From Sphingomonas phyllosphaerae 5.2 (GTDB lineage Bacteria; Pseudomonadota; Alphaproteobacteria; Sphingomonadales; Sphingomonadaceae): a stretch of DNA of 64,000 bases. Numbering within the stretch: position 1 is the stretch's first letter; every line of letters starts with the position of its first letter. The notes under the pieces were generated by a model. That model was not told where the DNA came from and did no database searches. It worked only from the letters and a program-made list of their open reading frames with translations. Both the position numbers and the translations under genes were made by a program. The stretch spans positions 1,029,501 through 1,093,500 of the forward strand of contig NZ_ATTI01000001.1 in the NCBI RefSeq assembly GCF_000419605.1. Reading direction: 5' to 3'. Positions 38,757 through 47,927 of the stretch are shown piece by piece.

Positions 38757-40157
38757 ATGCGGGTGACTCGCCCAGATCGCGTGCGGGCGATCATTCGTGC
38801 CGGCGTTGCGGCGGCGGCCATGTGCTTCGGCCTGCCGGTGGCGGCCGAGACGGTGGTGCTCGATCACGTGACCTTGTTCGACGGCACCGGCAGCGCCCCG
38901 CAGCGCGATCAGGCGCTGGTGATGACCGACGGGCGCATCACCTGGGTCGGACCGGCGAAGCGGCGACCGGCCACGCAGGGCGCGTCGGTCGAGGATCTTC
39001 GCGGGAAGTTCCTGATGCCCGGCCTGATCGACAGCCATGTTCATCTGGGGCTGGTCAACGGGGTCGATCAGAGCTTCACCAAATATTACGACCGCGCGAA
39101 CATCGACGCGCAGCTGCGACTGTACGCCGCCTATGGCGTCACGTCGGTCTACACGCTCGGCACCGACGGTGACCTGATCCATCAGGTGATCGCGGACCAG
39201 CGCCGCGCCGGGCGGATCGACATGGCGCGTGCCTATACTGCCGGGCGCGGCGTCGTCTTCAAGGACAGCTACGGCGGGGTGCCGGGGCTGGACCAGTCGG
39301 TGAGCACGCCGGCCGAGGCGACCGCGATGGTGCGGCGCGAAACCGCCAAGGGCGACGATTTCGTCAAGCTCTGGATGGACGACGAGTTCGGGACGGTCGC
39401 CAAGCGGATGCCGTATCCGGTCAGCCGCGAAGTGATCGCCGCCGCCCATGCCGCCGGCAAGCCGGCCGCGGCGCACATCTTCTACTACGACAACGCCGCC
39501 GAACTGACCCGACAGGGTGTCGACGTGTTCATGCATCAGGTGCGTGACCGGGTCGCCGATCCGGCGCTGATCGGGGCGATGAAGGCGAGCGGCGCCTGGC
39601 AACTCGCGTCGACGCTGAGCCGGGAGGCAAGCTTCACCTACACGCTGCTGCCGTTCGTCGACGACCCCTTCTTCTCGCGCGGCGTCGCGCCGTCGACGAT
39701 CGCCACGCTGAAGAGCGCGGAGCGGCGGCAGAAGCTGGCGGCTTCGCCGCTGTTCGCGAAATATCCGCCGGTGCTGCGCAACGCGATGGCGAGCCTTGCG
39801 GCCGAGGTGAAGGGCGGCGTGCGCTACGGCATGGGCACGGACAGCGGACCCACCGCGCGCTTCCCCGGCTATTTCGCGCATTGGGAGCTTGAGCTGATGG
39901 TCAAGGCCGGCCTCACGCCGCTTCAGGCGTTGACGGCAGCGACGGGCACCAACGCGAGTTTCCTGTCCGCCAACGAAAGCGGCGTGCTGCGCCCCGGCAA
40001 ATGGGCCGACCTGCTGGTGCTCGACCGCGATCCGACGCGCGACATCCGCAACACGCGCGCGATCCGCGCCGTCTATGTCGGTGGCCGCAAGGTGCCGACG
40101 ATCTGGCAGACCTGCGTCGGCCGCGCCGCGCAGGCGTGTGGTGCGGGGCGTCCGTGA
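38757..40157 (+). CDS. Exported amidohydrolase-superfamily protein
   Basis: 466 residues with a signal peptide (AMCFGLPVAAE). TIM-barrel metallohydrolase of the imidazolonepropionase/prolidase-like branch: HxH in DSHVHLGLV, a likely carboxylated Lys in FVKLWMDDEF, His in PAAAHIFYYD, His in FMHQVRD, and the late Asp in MGTDSGPTARF. The family breaks C-N or C-O bonds in cyclic amides, lactones or esters. Location in the periplasm and its position as first gene of a catabolic operon suggest it opens or trims the substrate before uptake. Start follows GGAGAGGAA. Confidence 0.82.
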   Translation: MRVTRPDRVRAIIRAGVAAAAMCFGLPVAAETVVLDHVTLFDGTGSAPQRDQALVMTDGRITWVGPAKRRPATQGASVEDLRGKFLMPGLIDSHVHLGLVNGVDQSFTKYYDRANIDAQLRLYAAYGVTSVYTLGTDGDLIHQVIADQRRAGRIDMARAYTAGRGVVFKDSYGGVPGLDQSVSTPAEATAMVRRETAKGDDFVKLWMDDEFGTVAKRMPYPVSREVIAAAHAAGKPAAAHIFYYDNAAELTRQGVDVFMHQVRDRVADPALIGAMKASGAWQLASTLSREASFTYTLLPFVDDPFFSRGVAPSTIATLKSAERRQKLAASPLFAKYPPVLRNAMASLAAEVKGGVRYGMGTDSGPTARFPGYFAHWELELMVKAGLTPLQALTAATGTNASFLSANESGVLRPGKWADLLVLDRDPTRDIRNTRAIRAVYVGGRKVPTIWQTCVGRAAQACGAGRP

Positions 40158-41482
40158 GCGCCACGCGCGCGCTGCGCGAGCCGGTGGCGGCCGCGGCCGC
40201 GGCTGAGGGCGCCGTGCGGCCCACGCGGGTACGCCATGCCGTCTTGTGGCTGACCGTGCTGGCATATCTGATCACGTATATGGACCGGGTGGTGATCGCG
40301 ACCGCGGCGCCGTCGATCCAGAAGGAATATGGCTTCTCGCTCGTCACGATGGGCTGGATCTTCGCGGCGTTCCAGTTCGCCTATGCGCTGTTCCAGATTC
40401 CCGGCGGCTGGCTTGGCGACCGCTTCGGCCCGCGTCGGGCGCTGACCGGCGTCGTCATCTGGTGGTCGACGTTCACCGCCGCAACGGCGCTGACCTGGTC
40501 GGCGGGCTCGATGATGGTGTGCCGCTTCCTTTTCGGCCTTGGTGAGGCGGGCGCTTTTCCGATCGCCACCCGCTCGCTGTCGCGATGGATGCTGCCTGCC
40601 GAGCGTGGATGGGCGCAGGGTCTCACCCATGCCGGTGCGCGGCTGGGCGGTGCGGTGACCCCGGTGTTCGTGGCGCTGCTGATCGTCGATTTCGGATGGC
40701 GCATGCCGTTCCTGCTGTTCGCCGGAGCCGGGCTCGCCTGGGCATTGCTGTGGTTCGTCTATTATCGCGACACGCCGCGCGAGCATCGCGGCGTCAATGC
40801 AGAGGAGCGCGCGCTGATCGAAGGCGCGCTTGGCGCCGGACCGGCCCGTGCCAAGGTGCCGTGGCGCCGGCTGCTCGCGCAGCCGCAGCTGTGGACGCTG
40901 TCGGCGATGTATTTCTGCTACGCCTATTGCATCAACATCTTCCTGACGTGGTTCCCGAAGTACCTGCACGACGCGCGCGGCTACGATCTTGCGGTCATGG
41001 GCCTGTTCGCGAGCCTGCCGTTGATGGCCGGCGTGGTCGGCGACCTGGCGGGCGGCTGGACATCGGACCTGCTGATCAAGCGCGGTGCCGGGCTGAAGCT
41101 GGGCCGGCGGATCGTCGCGGTCGTCGGCTTCGTCATCGCGGCCGTCATGATCCCGCTCGCGGCCGCGATCGACGCACCGATCCCGAGCATCGTCTGTTTC
41201 TGCGTCGCGCTGTTCGGTCTCGAACTGACGGTGGGCGTCTCGTGGGCAGTGACGCTCGACATCGGCGGCGAGTTCGCCGGCTCGGTGTCGGCGGTGATGA
41301 ACACGCTCGGAAATCTCGGTGCGGCGATCGCCGCGGCGGTGACGGGCTATATCGTGACGATGGGCGGCTGGTTCCCGGCCTTCCTCGTCCTGGCGGTGCT
41401 CTGCGCCGTCGCGGCGCTGCTCTTCCTGCGGATCGACGCCTCTCGGCAGCTGACCACCGCCGACGAGATCGTGGCTGCATGA
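40154..41482 (+). CDS. MFS transporter, ACS-like
   Basis: 442 residues from a GTG that overlaps the previous stop (GTGA). Twelve helices; YLITYMDRVVIATAAPSI in helix one and PGGWLGDRFGPRRAL at the second loop are ACS-family hallmarks (hexuronates, phthalate, galactonate). CRFLFGLGEAGAFPIATR lies in helix four. It should move the acid or product of the amidohydrolase inward. Confidence 0.85.
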   Translation: MSATRALREPVAAAAAAEGAVRPTRVRHAVLWLTVLAYLITYMDRVVIATAAPSIQKEYGFSLVTMGWIFAAFQFAYALFQIPGGWLGDRFGPRRALTGVVIWWSTFTAATALTWSAGSMMVCRFLFGLGEAGAFPIATRSLSRWMLPAERGWAQGLTHAGARLGGAVTPVFVALLIVDFGWRMPFLLFAGAGLAWALLWFVYYRDTPREHRGVNAEERALIEGALGAGPARAKVPWRRLLAQPQLWTLSAMYFCYAYCINIFLTWFPKYLHDARGYDLAVMGLFASLPLMAGVVGDLAGGWTSDLLIKRGAGLKLGRRIVAVVGFVIAAVMIPLAAAIDAPIPSIVCFCVALFGLELTVGVSWAVTLDIGGEFAGSVSAVMNTLGNLGAAIAAAVTGYIVTMGGWFPAFLVLAVLCAVAALLFLRIDASRQLTTADEIVAA

Positions 41483-41499
41483 CTTCCGGAGATACACGC

Positions 41500-42744
41500 A
41501 TGACGTCCGACCCTACCGCTTCCGCCCTGTTCGGCGCCGCACGCCTGCCGCGCAGCATCCTGTTCGGACGCGGTCAGCGTGCCGCGCTCGGTTCGGCGAG
41601 CGCGCGGCTCGGCCGCCGCGCACTGATCTGCACCGACGAGCGGCAGGCGGCACAGCCCGAATTCGCCGCGATGCTCGCCGATCTGGCGGCGCACGACGTG
41701 GCGACGCGCGTGTTCGACGGGACCGTTCCCGACCTGCCGTTGCGTTCCATCGATGCGTGCGTGGCCGCCGTGTCCGGCTTCGATGCCGATGTGGTGATCG
41801 GGATCGGCGGCGGCAGCTCGCTCGACCTCGCGAAGGTCGCGGCGGTCCTGCTGACGCACGGCGGCAGCGTCCGCGATTACTACGGCGAGTTCGCGGTGCC
41901 CGGTCCGGTCATGCCGCTGGTCGCGGTGCCGACCACGTCCGGCACCGGCTCGGAGGCGACGCCGGTCGCCGTCGTCGCCGACGAGGAGCGCGGCGCCAAG
42001 GTCGGCATCGCCAGCCCGCACCTGATCGCGCAGGTAGCGATCTGTGACCCGGAACTGACCGTCACCTGCCCGCCGGCGCTCACCGCCTTTTCGGGCGCGG
42101 ACGCGCTGACCCACGCGATCGAGGCGTATACGACGCTGGCGCGACCGATCGATGCGATGCTGACCGAGCAGCACGTCTTCGTCGGCAAGAACGTGCTTTC
42201 CGACCATTTCGCCACGCTCGCGGTGACCAACGTGTTCCGTTACCTGGAGCGCGCCGTGGTCGACGGAAGCGACATGGAAGCGCGCGAAGGCGTGATGCTC
42301 GCTTCCCTGGCGGCGGGGTGTGCGTTCGGTACGGCCGGCACCGCGGCGGCGCATGCGCTGCAATATCCGGTCGGCAACCTCACCCACACCGCGCACGGGC
42401 AGGGCGTCGCCACGCTGCTGCCGTACGTCATGCAGTTCAACCGCCCGGCGTGCGTCGACGGCTTCGCCGAGCTGGCGGACCTGGTCGGGATCGCCGGTGC
42501 GACACCCGCCGCACGCGCGCAGGCGTTCATCGAGGCGGTGGCGGCATTGTTCGAGCGGATCGGCATCCCCTTGTCGCTGGCGGCACTGGGGCTGCGCGCC
42601 GACCAGCAGGATCATGTCGCGGAATATTCGCTGAACGCCGCGAGGCTGATCAAGAACAACCCGCGGCCGCTCGACCTTGCCGCGATGCAGACCATCACGC
42701 GCGCCGCCTTCGCCGGCGACCGCGCGACGCTTCTCAACGCCTGA
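41500..42744 (+). CDS. Iron-type (group III) alcohol dehydrogenase
   Basis: 414 residues. NAD-binding GIGGGSSLDLAKV and TTSGTGSEATPVAVV; metal ligands in the block SGADALTHAIEAYT (His) and in HALQYPVGNLTHTAHGQG (two His). The family includes lactaldehyde, 1,3-propanediol and 4-hydroxybutyrate dehydrogenases and maleylacetate reductase. The ATG at 41500 has GGAG nine bases before it; one at 41479 is in frame and overlaps the MFS stop. With the aldehyde dehydrogenase next to it, it would make an aldehyde from a small alcohol or hydroxyacid. Confidence 0.88.
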   Translation: MTSDPTASALFGAARLPRSILFGRGQRAALGSASARLGRRALICTDERQAAQPEFAAMLADLAAHDVATRVFDGTVPDLPLRSIDACVAAVSGFDADVVIGIGGGSSLDLAKVAAVLLTHGGSVRDYYGEFAVPGPVMPLVAVPTTSGTGSEATPVAVVADEERGAKVGIASPHLIAQVAICDPELTVTCPPALTAFSGADALTHAIEAYTTLARPIDAMLTEQHVFVGKNVLSDHFATLAVTNVFRYLERAVVDGSDMEAREGVMLASLAAGCAFGTAGTAAAHALQYPVGNLTHTAHGQGVATLLPYVMQFNRPACVDGFAELADLVGIAGATPAARAQAFIEAVAALFERIGIPLSLAALGLRADQQDHVAEYSLNAARLIKNNPRPLDLAAMQTITRAAFAGDRATLLNA

Positions 42745-42761
42745 TTCATGAGACTTGCCCG

Positions 42762-44228
42762 ATGACCAGCTATTCCCCGCCCGGCGACGGTCCCTTCGCC
42801 ATCCCCACCGGCCTGCTGATCGGCGCGCAGTGGACCGCCGCGGCGAGCGGCGCGACCATCGCGGTCGACAATCCCGCCACCGGCGCGGTCCTGACCCATG
42901 TGGCGGACGGTGACGCCGCCGCGGGGATCGCCGCCGTCGACGCCGCCGCCGCCGCCGCCGCCGCGTGGGCCGCGACACCGCCGCGCAAGCGCGCGGAGGT
43001 GCTGCTCGCCTGTTTCCACGCGATGATGGCCGAGCACGAGTGGCTCGCGCAGCTCATCTCGCTGGAGAACGGCAAGGCGCTGCCCGACGCGCGCGGCGAG
43101 GTCGCCTATGCCGCGGAGTTCTTCCGCTGGTATGCCGAGGAGGCGGTGCGGATTCCGGGCGAACTGGCCGGTTCGCCGGCGGGCGGCAACCGCATCATGG
43201 TGCAATATCAGCCGATCGGCGTCGCGCTGTTGATCACGCCGTGGAATTTCCCGGCGGCGATGGCGACCCGCAAGATCGCGCCGGCGCTGGCGGCAGGCTG
43301 TACGTGCATCCTGAAGCCGGCAAGCGAAACACCGCTCACCGCGCTCGCGATCGCCGAGATCATGCGTCGTGCCGGCGTGCCCGCCGGCGTGGTCAACGTC
43401 GTCACCACCAGCACGCCGGGTCCGGTGTGCAGCGCGATCCTCCACGACCCGCGCGTGCGCAAGCTGTCGTTCACCGGTTCGACGCAGGTCGGGCGCGTGC
43501 TGCTGCGCGAGGCGGCGGACCAGGTGATCAGCTCGTCGATGGAGCTGGGCGGCAATGCGCCGTTCGTCGTCTTCGACGATGCCGATCTCGACGCCGCGAT
43601 CGACGGGGCGATGATCGCCAAGATGCGCAACGCCGGAGAGGCATGCACCGCCGCCAACCGCTTCTACGTCCAGCGCGGTATCCACGACGCCTTCGTCGCG
43701 CGGCTGGTCGAGCGGATGGGCGCGCTGACCGTGGGTGCGGGCACCGACCCGGCGACGCAGTGCGGTGCGATGATCAACCGCAAGGCGGTCGACAAGATCG
43801 AGCGGCTCGTCGCCGATGCGGTGGCGCTCGGTGCGGAGGTCAGGCTGGGCGGAAAGGCGCCGGCCGGCGAAGGCTATTTCTACCCGCCGTCGGTGATCGC
43901 GGGGGTGCAGCCCGGATCGGAGATCCTGCGCGAGGAGGTGTTCGGCCCGGTCGCCGCAGTGGTCGCGTTCGACACCGCGGACGAGGCGGTCGCGCTTGCC
44001 AACGATACCGAGTACGGGCTCGCCGCCTACGTCTATTCGACCGATCTCGGCCGTGCGCTGGCGATCGCCGAGCGGATCGAGTGCGGGATGGTCGCGGTCA
44101 ATCGTGGACTCGTCTCGGACGCCGCGGCACCGTTCGGCGGCATGAAGCAGAGCGGGCTGGGACGCGAGGGATCGCACCACGGCCTGATCGAATATTGCGA
44201 GGCCAAGTATATCGCGGTGACATGGTGA
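42762..44228 (+). CDS. Aldehyde dehydrogenase, GabD-like
   Basis: 488 residues. Asn in PWNFPAAMATRKIAPALAAG, NAD motif FTGSTQVGR, Glu in MELGGNAPFVVFDDAD and catalytic Cys in GEACTAANRF, all in the order of the succinate-semialdehyde dehydrogenase branch. A run of seven GCC codons (42942-42962) encodes polyalanine near residue 60 and may be prone to slippage. Oxidises an aldehyde to a carboxylate with NAD(P). Overlaps the next gene by 7 bases. Confidence 0.92.
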   Translation: MTSYSPPGDGPFAIPTGLLIGAQWTAAASGATIAVDNPATGAVLTHVADGDAAAGIAAVDAAAAAAAAWAATPPRKRAEVLLACFHAMMAEHEWLAQLISLENGKALPDARGEVAYAAEFFRWYAEEAVRIPGELAGSPAGGNRIMVQYQPIGVALLITPWNFPAAMATRKIAPALAAGCTCILKPASETPLTALAIAEIMRRAGVPAGVVNVVTTSTPGPVCSAILHDPRVRKLSFTGSTQVGRVLLREAADQVISSSMELGGNAPFVVFDDADLDAAIDGAMIAKMRNAGEACTAANRFYVQRGIHDAFVARLVERMGALTVGAGTDPATQCGAMINRKAVDKIERLVADAVALGAEVRLGGKAPAGEGYFYPPSVIAGVQPGSEILREEVFGPVAAVVAFDTADEAVALANDTEYGLAAYVYSTDLGRALAIAERIECGMVAVNRGLVSDAAAPFGGMKQSGLGREGSHHGLIEYCEAKYIAVTW

Positions 44229-46339
44229 GCGCGCCCGGCCTTACCCGGCGCCACCTGCTGGGTGGCAGTGCCGCCGCGGCGCTGATCTTCGCGATCGACC
44301 GCGCGGCGCTGGCGATGCCCGCGCCGGCGCAGGACGCAGACGCGCCGGCGCCGGATACCGAGTGGCGCAGCTACGCCGCCGACAAGGCCAACACGCGCTA
44401 CTCGCCACTGGACGAGATCAACGCCGATAATTTCAACGACCTGGAGGTCGCCTGGAGCGTCAAGACCGACGTGTTCGGCGCCCGCAAGGAATATCAGTTC
44501 GAACCGACGCCGTTGTTGGTGAAGGGCCGGCTGTTCCTGCCGGCGGGATCGCGCCGCGACTGCATCGCGCTCGATGCCGGCACGGGCGAGCTACTGTGGA
44601 TGCACCGGGTGGACGAAGGGCAGCGCGCGCTCAATTCGCCGCGTCAGCTTTCGGGGCATGGCGTGTCCTACTGGACGGACGGCACGATCGAGCGCGTCCT
44701 CTACGTCACAATCGGCTATCAGCTCGTGTCGCTGGATGCCGCGACCGGTATCCCAGATCCGGCGTTCGGCAACAACGGCATCGTCGACCTCAAGAAGGAT
44801 TTCGACCAGGAGCTGGACGTGGAGACCGCCGATGTCGGCCTGCACGCCACCCCGATGGTGGCGCGCGATACGGTGGTCGTCGGCGCGGCGCATACTGCGG
44901 GCGATGTGCCGGCGCTCCGCAAGAACGTGAAGGGCTATGTCCGCGGGTTCGACGTGCGCACCGGCAAGCGCAAGTGGATCTTCCACACGATCCCACGCAA
45001 GGGCGAGTACGGCTACGACAGCTGGCTCAAGGGCGACGCCGACGAAGCCGGCAACGCGGGCGTGTGGGCCGAAATGTCGGCCGACGAGGAGCTGGGACTG
45101 GTCTATGTCCCGGTCGAGCTGCCGACCGGTGACGAGATGGGCATGTTCCGCCGCGGCAACGCGCTGTTCGGCGAATCGCTGGTGGCGCTCGATCTGGAGA
45201 CCGGCCAGCGCCGCTGGCATTACCAGCTGGTCCATCACGGACTGTGGGACCGCGACATCCCCTGTGCGCCGATCCTGTGCGACATTCCGGTCGGCGGCCG
45301 CACCGTCAAGGCGCTGGCGCAACCGACGAAGCAGGCGTTCCTCTACGTGCTCGACCGCGAGACGGGCAAGCCGATCTGGCCGATCGTCGAGCGCAAGGTG
45401 GAGCGCGGCGACGTCCCGGGCGAATGGTACAGCCCGACGCAGCCGTTCCCGAGCAAACCGCCGGCCTATGACGTGCAAGGCGTGACGACCGACGACCTGA
45501 TCGACTTCACGCCCGAATTGCGCGCGAAGGCGATCGAGTTCGTCAAAGCCTATAAGATCGGCCCGCTCTACACCCCGCCGGTGGTGAGCAAGCCAGGGCG
45601 GTGGGGAACGATCACCAACCCCGGTATCCAGGGCGGCACCAACTGGCCCGGCGGCTGCTACGATCCCGAGACGCACATCGTCTATGTCTATTCCAAGACG
45701 CAGCCGTCGTTGATCGGAATCGTCCCCAACACCGACAAGTCGGTCTCCGAATTTCCGCAGGTTCACGGCGTCGCCGGGTCGGAGGCCAGAGCGATGCCGG
45801 CGATGGGCGCCTCGCGACCGGGTATGCGCAACATGGAAGGTCCGCCCGCCGCGCCACCGCCGGGCGGTGCACCCGGCGGCGCGAAGGGACCTCCGCCGGG
45901 CTTCCTGGCGATCGACGGCCTGCCGCTGCTGAAGCCGCCTTACGGGCGGATCACGGCGATCGACCTGAGCAAGGGCGACCTCGCCTGGCAGGTGGCGCAC
46001 GGCGAGACGCCGGACAACATCCGCAATCATCCGCAGTTGAAGGGAAAGAAAATCCCGCGGACCGGCCGCGCCGGCAATCTCGGCCCGCTGGTGACCAAGA
46101 CGCTGGTGATCTGCGGCGAGGCGGGTTTCTACACCAACGAATACGGTATCCGCGGCGCGATGCTGCGTGCCTATGACAAGGGCACCGGCGAGGAGAAGGG
46201 TGCGGTCTACATGACCGCGCCACAGAGCGGATCGCCGATGACCTATCGATTGAAGGGGCGCCAATACATCGTGGTGGCGACCGGCGGCGGCAACGCCAGC
46301 GCGGAACTGGTCGCCTATCGACTTCCGGGAGCAGCATGA
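44222..46339 (+). CDS. PQQ-dependent dehydrogenase with Tat signal
   Basis: 705 residues. Twin-arginine leader (LTRRHLLGGSAAAAL) then an eight-bladed quinoprotein propeller with repeated tryptophan-docking motifs (ALDAGTGELLWMH, GFDVRTGKRKWIFHT, ALDLETGQRRWHY, TAIDLSKGDLAWQV). It lacks the membrane-anchoring helices of mGDH and a built-in haem domain, so electrons go to the cytochrome c of the next gene. A Gly/Pro-rich insertion (MEGPPAAPPPGGAPGG region, about residue 540) is unusual. Substrate likely an alcohol or sugar; not shown by sequence. Start ATG at 44222 lies within the end of the aldehyde dehydrogenase gene. Confidence 0.88.
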   Translation: MVSAPGLTRRHLLGGSAAAALIFAIDRAALAMPAPAQDADAPAPDTEWRSYAADKANTRYSPLDEINADNFNDLEVAWSVKTDVFGARKEYQFEPTPLLVKGRLFLPAGSRRDCIALDAGTGELLWMHRVDEGQRALNSPRQLSGHGVSYWTDGTIERVLYVTIGYQLVSLDAATGIPDPAFGNNGIVDLKKDFDQELDVETADVGLHATPMVARDTVVVGAAHTAGDVPALRKNVKGYVRGFDVRTGKRKWIFHTIPRKGEYGYDSWLKGDADEAGNAGVWAEMSADEELGLVYVPVELPTGDEMGMFRRGNALFGESLVALDLETGQRRWHYQLVHHGLWDRDIPCAPILCDIPVGGRTVKALAQPTKQAFLYVLDRETGKPIWPIVERKVERGDVPGEWYSPTQPFPSKPPAYDVQGVTTDDLIDFTPELRAKAIEFVKAYKIGPLYTPPVVSKPGRWGTITNPGIQGGTNWPGGCYDPETHIVYVYSKTQPSLIGIVPNTDKSVSEFPQVHGVAGSEARAMPAMGASRPGMRNMEGPPAAPPPGGAPGGAKGPPPGFLAIDGLPLLKPPYGRITAIDLSKGDLAWQVAHGETPDNIRNHPQLKGKKIPRTGRAGNLGPLVTKTLVICGEAGFYTNEYGIRGAMLRAYDKGTGEEKGAVYMTAPQSGSPMTYRLKGRQYIVVATGGGNASAELVAYRLPGAA

Positions 46340-46788
46340 TGATGGACGGTATGATCAGGCACGGCCTGTGGATCTTCGGCGCCGCGGCACTCGCGCTCGG
46401 CGGCGCGGTGGTGGTGCGCGCGCAGACGAGCGAGCGCAGCGTGTGGAGCGGCGTCTATACCGCGGAGCAGGCCGAGCGCGGCAAGGTGGCCTATGCCGAG
46501 AATTGCGCGGCGTGCCACGGCGATACGCTGGCCGGCATCGATGTGGCGCCGGCGCTGGTCGGCGGCGGGTTCCTGAACAACTGGAACAACACGTCGGCGG
46601 GCGACCTGTTCTCGCGCATCAAGACGACGATGCCGCTCAGCGCGCCCGGCAGCCTGAGCGGGCGCACCGTGGCGGATATCGAAGCCTATGTATTCCAGGC
46701 CAACGCCTTCCCCGCGGGCACGCTGCCGTTGCCGCCGAGCCAGCCGATGGCGGCCGGCATCAAGATCGTGCCGAAGCCGGCGGGGTAA
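46336..46788 (+). CDS. Exported cytochrome c, partner of the PQQ dehydrogenase
   Basis: 150 residues with a signal peptide (AALALGGAVVVRAQ) and one haem site CAACH; the Met of IKTTMPLS is the likely sixth ligand. It starts inside the preceding stop (ATGATG), so translation is coupled, and it should accept electrons from the PQQ enzyme and pass them to the oxidase chain. End of the operon; REP-like repeats follow. Confidence 0.87.
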   Translation: MMMDGMIRHGLWIFGAAALALGGAVVVRAQTSERSVWSGVYTAEQAERGKVAYAENCAACHGDTLAGIDVAPALVGGGFLNNWNNTSAGDLFSRIKTTMPLSAPGSLSGRTVADIEAYVFQANAFPAGTLPLPPSQPMAAGIKIVPKPAG

Positions 46789-46804
46789 GCGACGCTATCG
46801 ACCT

Positions 46805-46900
46805 TCACCCCGAGCCGTTCCGCTTTGCGCAGGGGAGGCTTGATCCGGAGTCCCTTCCTGACGTCGACGGGAGCGGGACCGCGGATCAAGTCCGGGGTGA
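46805..46900. repeat. Nested inverted repeat, REP-like
   Basis: TCACCCCG (46805-46812) pairs with CGGGGTGA (46893-46900), and CTTGATCCG (46839-46847) with CGGATCAAG (46882-46890). This arrangement recalls a repeat family common in sphingomonad intergenic DNA. It lies in a 360-base gene-free stretch after the cytochrome gene. Confidence 0.6.
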
Positions 46901-46982
46901 CGGGAGGCCTCGGCGATAATCGCGTGGCGTCCGGCGTGGCACCGGCCGTGCGGCGGGTGATGCGTCCGTAGTCCGAGGACCT

Positions 46983-47057
46983 GTCATTGCGAGCATAGCG
47001 AGGCAATCCGGGGCGTTCTGGTCCGGCACTGGATTGCTTCGCTGCGCCCGCAATGAC
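46983..47057. repeat. REP-type palindromic element
   Basis: GTCATTGC...AGCGAGGCAATCC on the left and GGATTGCTTCGCT...GCAATGAC on the right form an imperfect long inverted repeat. The arm matches the degenerate copy at 3621-3689. Confidence 0.7.
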
Positions 47058-47150
47058 GAACATACGCTTCTACCTGACGCCTGACGCCTGACGGCCGGCA
47101 CCGGGCGCTCTACGCCGGGTGCGCGGGTGCCGCGCCGAACGGCGCGTGGC

Positions 47151-47927
47151 TCACTCGCCCGACCAGTCCGGCACCTGCCTGGTCCTGGCGAGGAAATCGG
47201 CCACCCCGCGGCGAAAGTCCGCGCTGCCGTAGACGCGGTCGATCAGCGGCTCGATGTCGGGCAGGCCGTCGAAGGTCATGCGCCGCAGCGTCTCCTTCGT
47301 GGCGCGCGTCGTCAGCGGCGCGTTCTCGGCTGCGCGCGCGCACAGCGCCGCCACCTCGGCGTCCAGCGCTTCTCGCTCGACGATCGCCAGCAGGAACCCG
47401 CTCGCGCGCAATTCCTCCGCGCCGATGATCTCGCCGAGCAGCACCATGCGCCGCGCCATCGCCGCGCCGATCGCCGCACCGATCCGCGCGACGCTTGCCG
47501 ACGACAGGCAGTTGCCGATCGTACGGCCGATCGGCGAGCCGAACCGCGCGTCGGGCGTGGCCAGGCGGAAGTCGCACGCGGAACTTATGTTGAGCCCGCC
47601 GCCGACCGCCCAACCCTCGACGACTGCCACGGTGGCGCAGGGGATCGCGTCGATCGCCGCCATGCACGCGTCGATGTCGCGTTCATAGGCGACGCCCTGC
47701 GCGCCGGTGGTGAAGTCGGCGAACTTGGCGATGTCGGTGCCCGAGATGAACGCCTTCCCGCCGGTGCCGCGGAACGTGACGACGCGCACGGAGGTGTCGT
47801 CCGCCAGCTCGAGCGCAATGTCACGCAAGGCGTTCCACATCGCGCCGGTCAGGGCATTGTGCGCGGCCGGATTGTCGAAGCGGACGTGCGCTGCGGGCCC
47901 GTCGCGCGTGACGACCACGCCGCTCAT
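47151..47927 (-). CDS. Crotonase-family protein lacking both hydratase glutamates
   Basis: 258 residues, clear crotonase fold: oxyanion-hole segment FISGTDIAKFADF and GWAVGGGLNISSACDF. Against rat enoyl-CoA hydratase, position of Glu144 (GGGCE) is Asn113 and that of Glu164 (FGQPE, 20 residues later) is Ile133 in FGSPIG. Both catalytic acids are thus replaced, so ordinary hydration of an enoyl-CoA is doubtful; crotonases with other chemistry (isomerase, hydrolase, decarboxylase or C-C lyase) often vary here. Its start overlaps the CoA-transferase stop (ATGA), so its substrate is likely the CoA ester made there. Confidence 0.85.
   Translation of the reverse strand: MSGVVVTRDGPAAHVRFDNPAAHNALTGAMWNALRDIALELADDTSVRVVTFRGTGGKAFISGTDIAKFADFTTGAQGVAYERDIDACMAAIDAIPCATVAVVEGWAVGGGLNISSACDFRLATPDARFGSPIGRTIGNCLSSASVARIGAAIGAAMARRMVLLGEIIGAEELRASGFLLAIVEREALDAEVAALCARAAENAPLTTRATKETLRRMTFDGLPDIEPLIDRVYGSADFRRGVADFLARTRQVPDWSGE

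Noticed and set aside
42942..42962. GCC run as a separate microsatellite or regulatory feature
   Set aside because: It is in frame as a polyalanine stretch within the aldehyde dehydrogenase and needs no other explanation.
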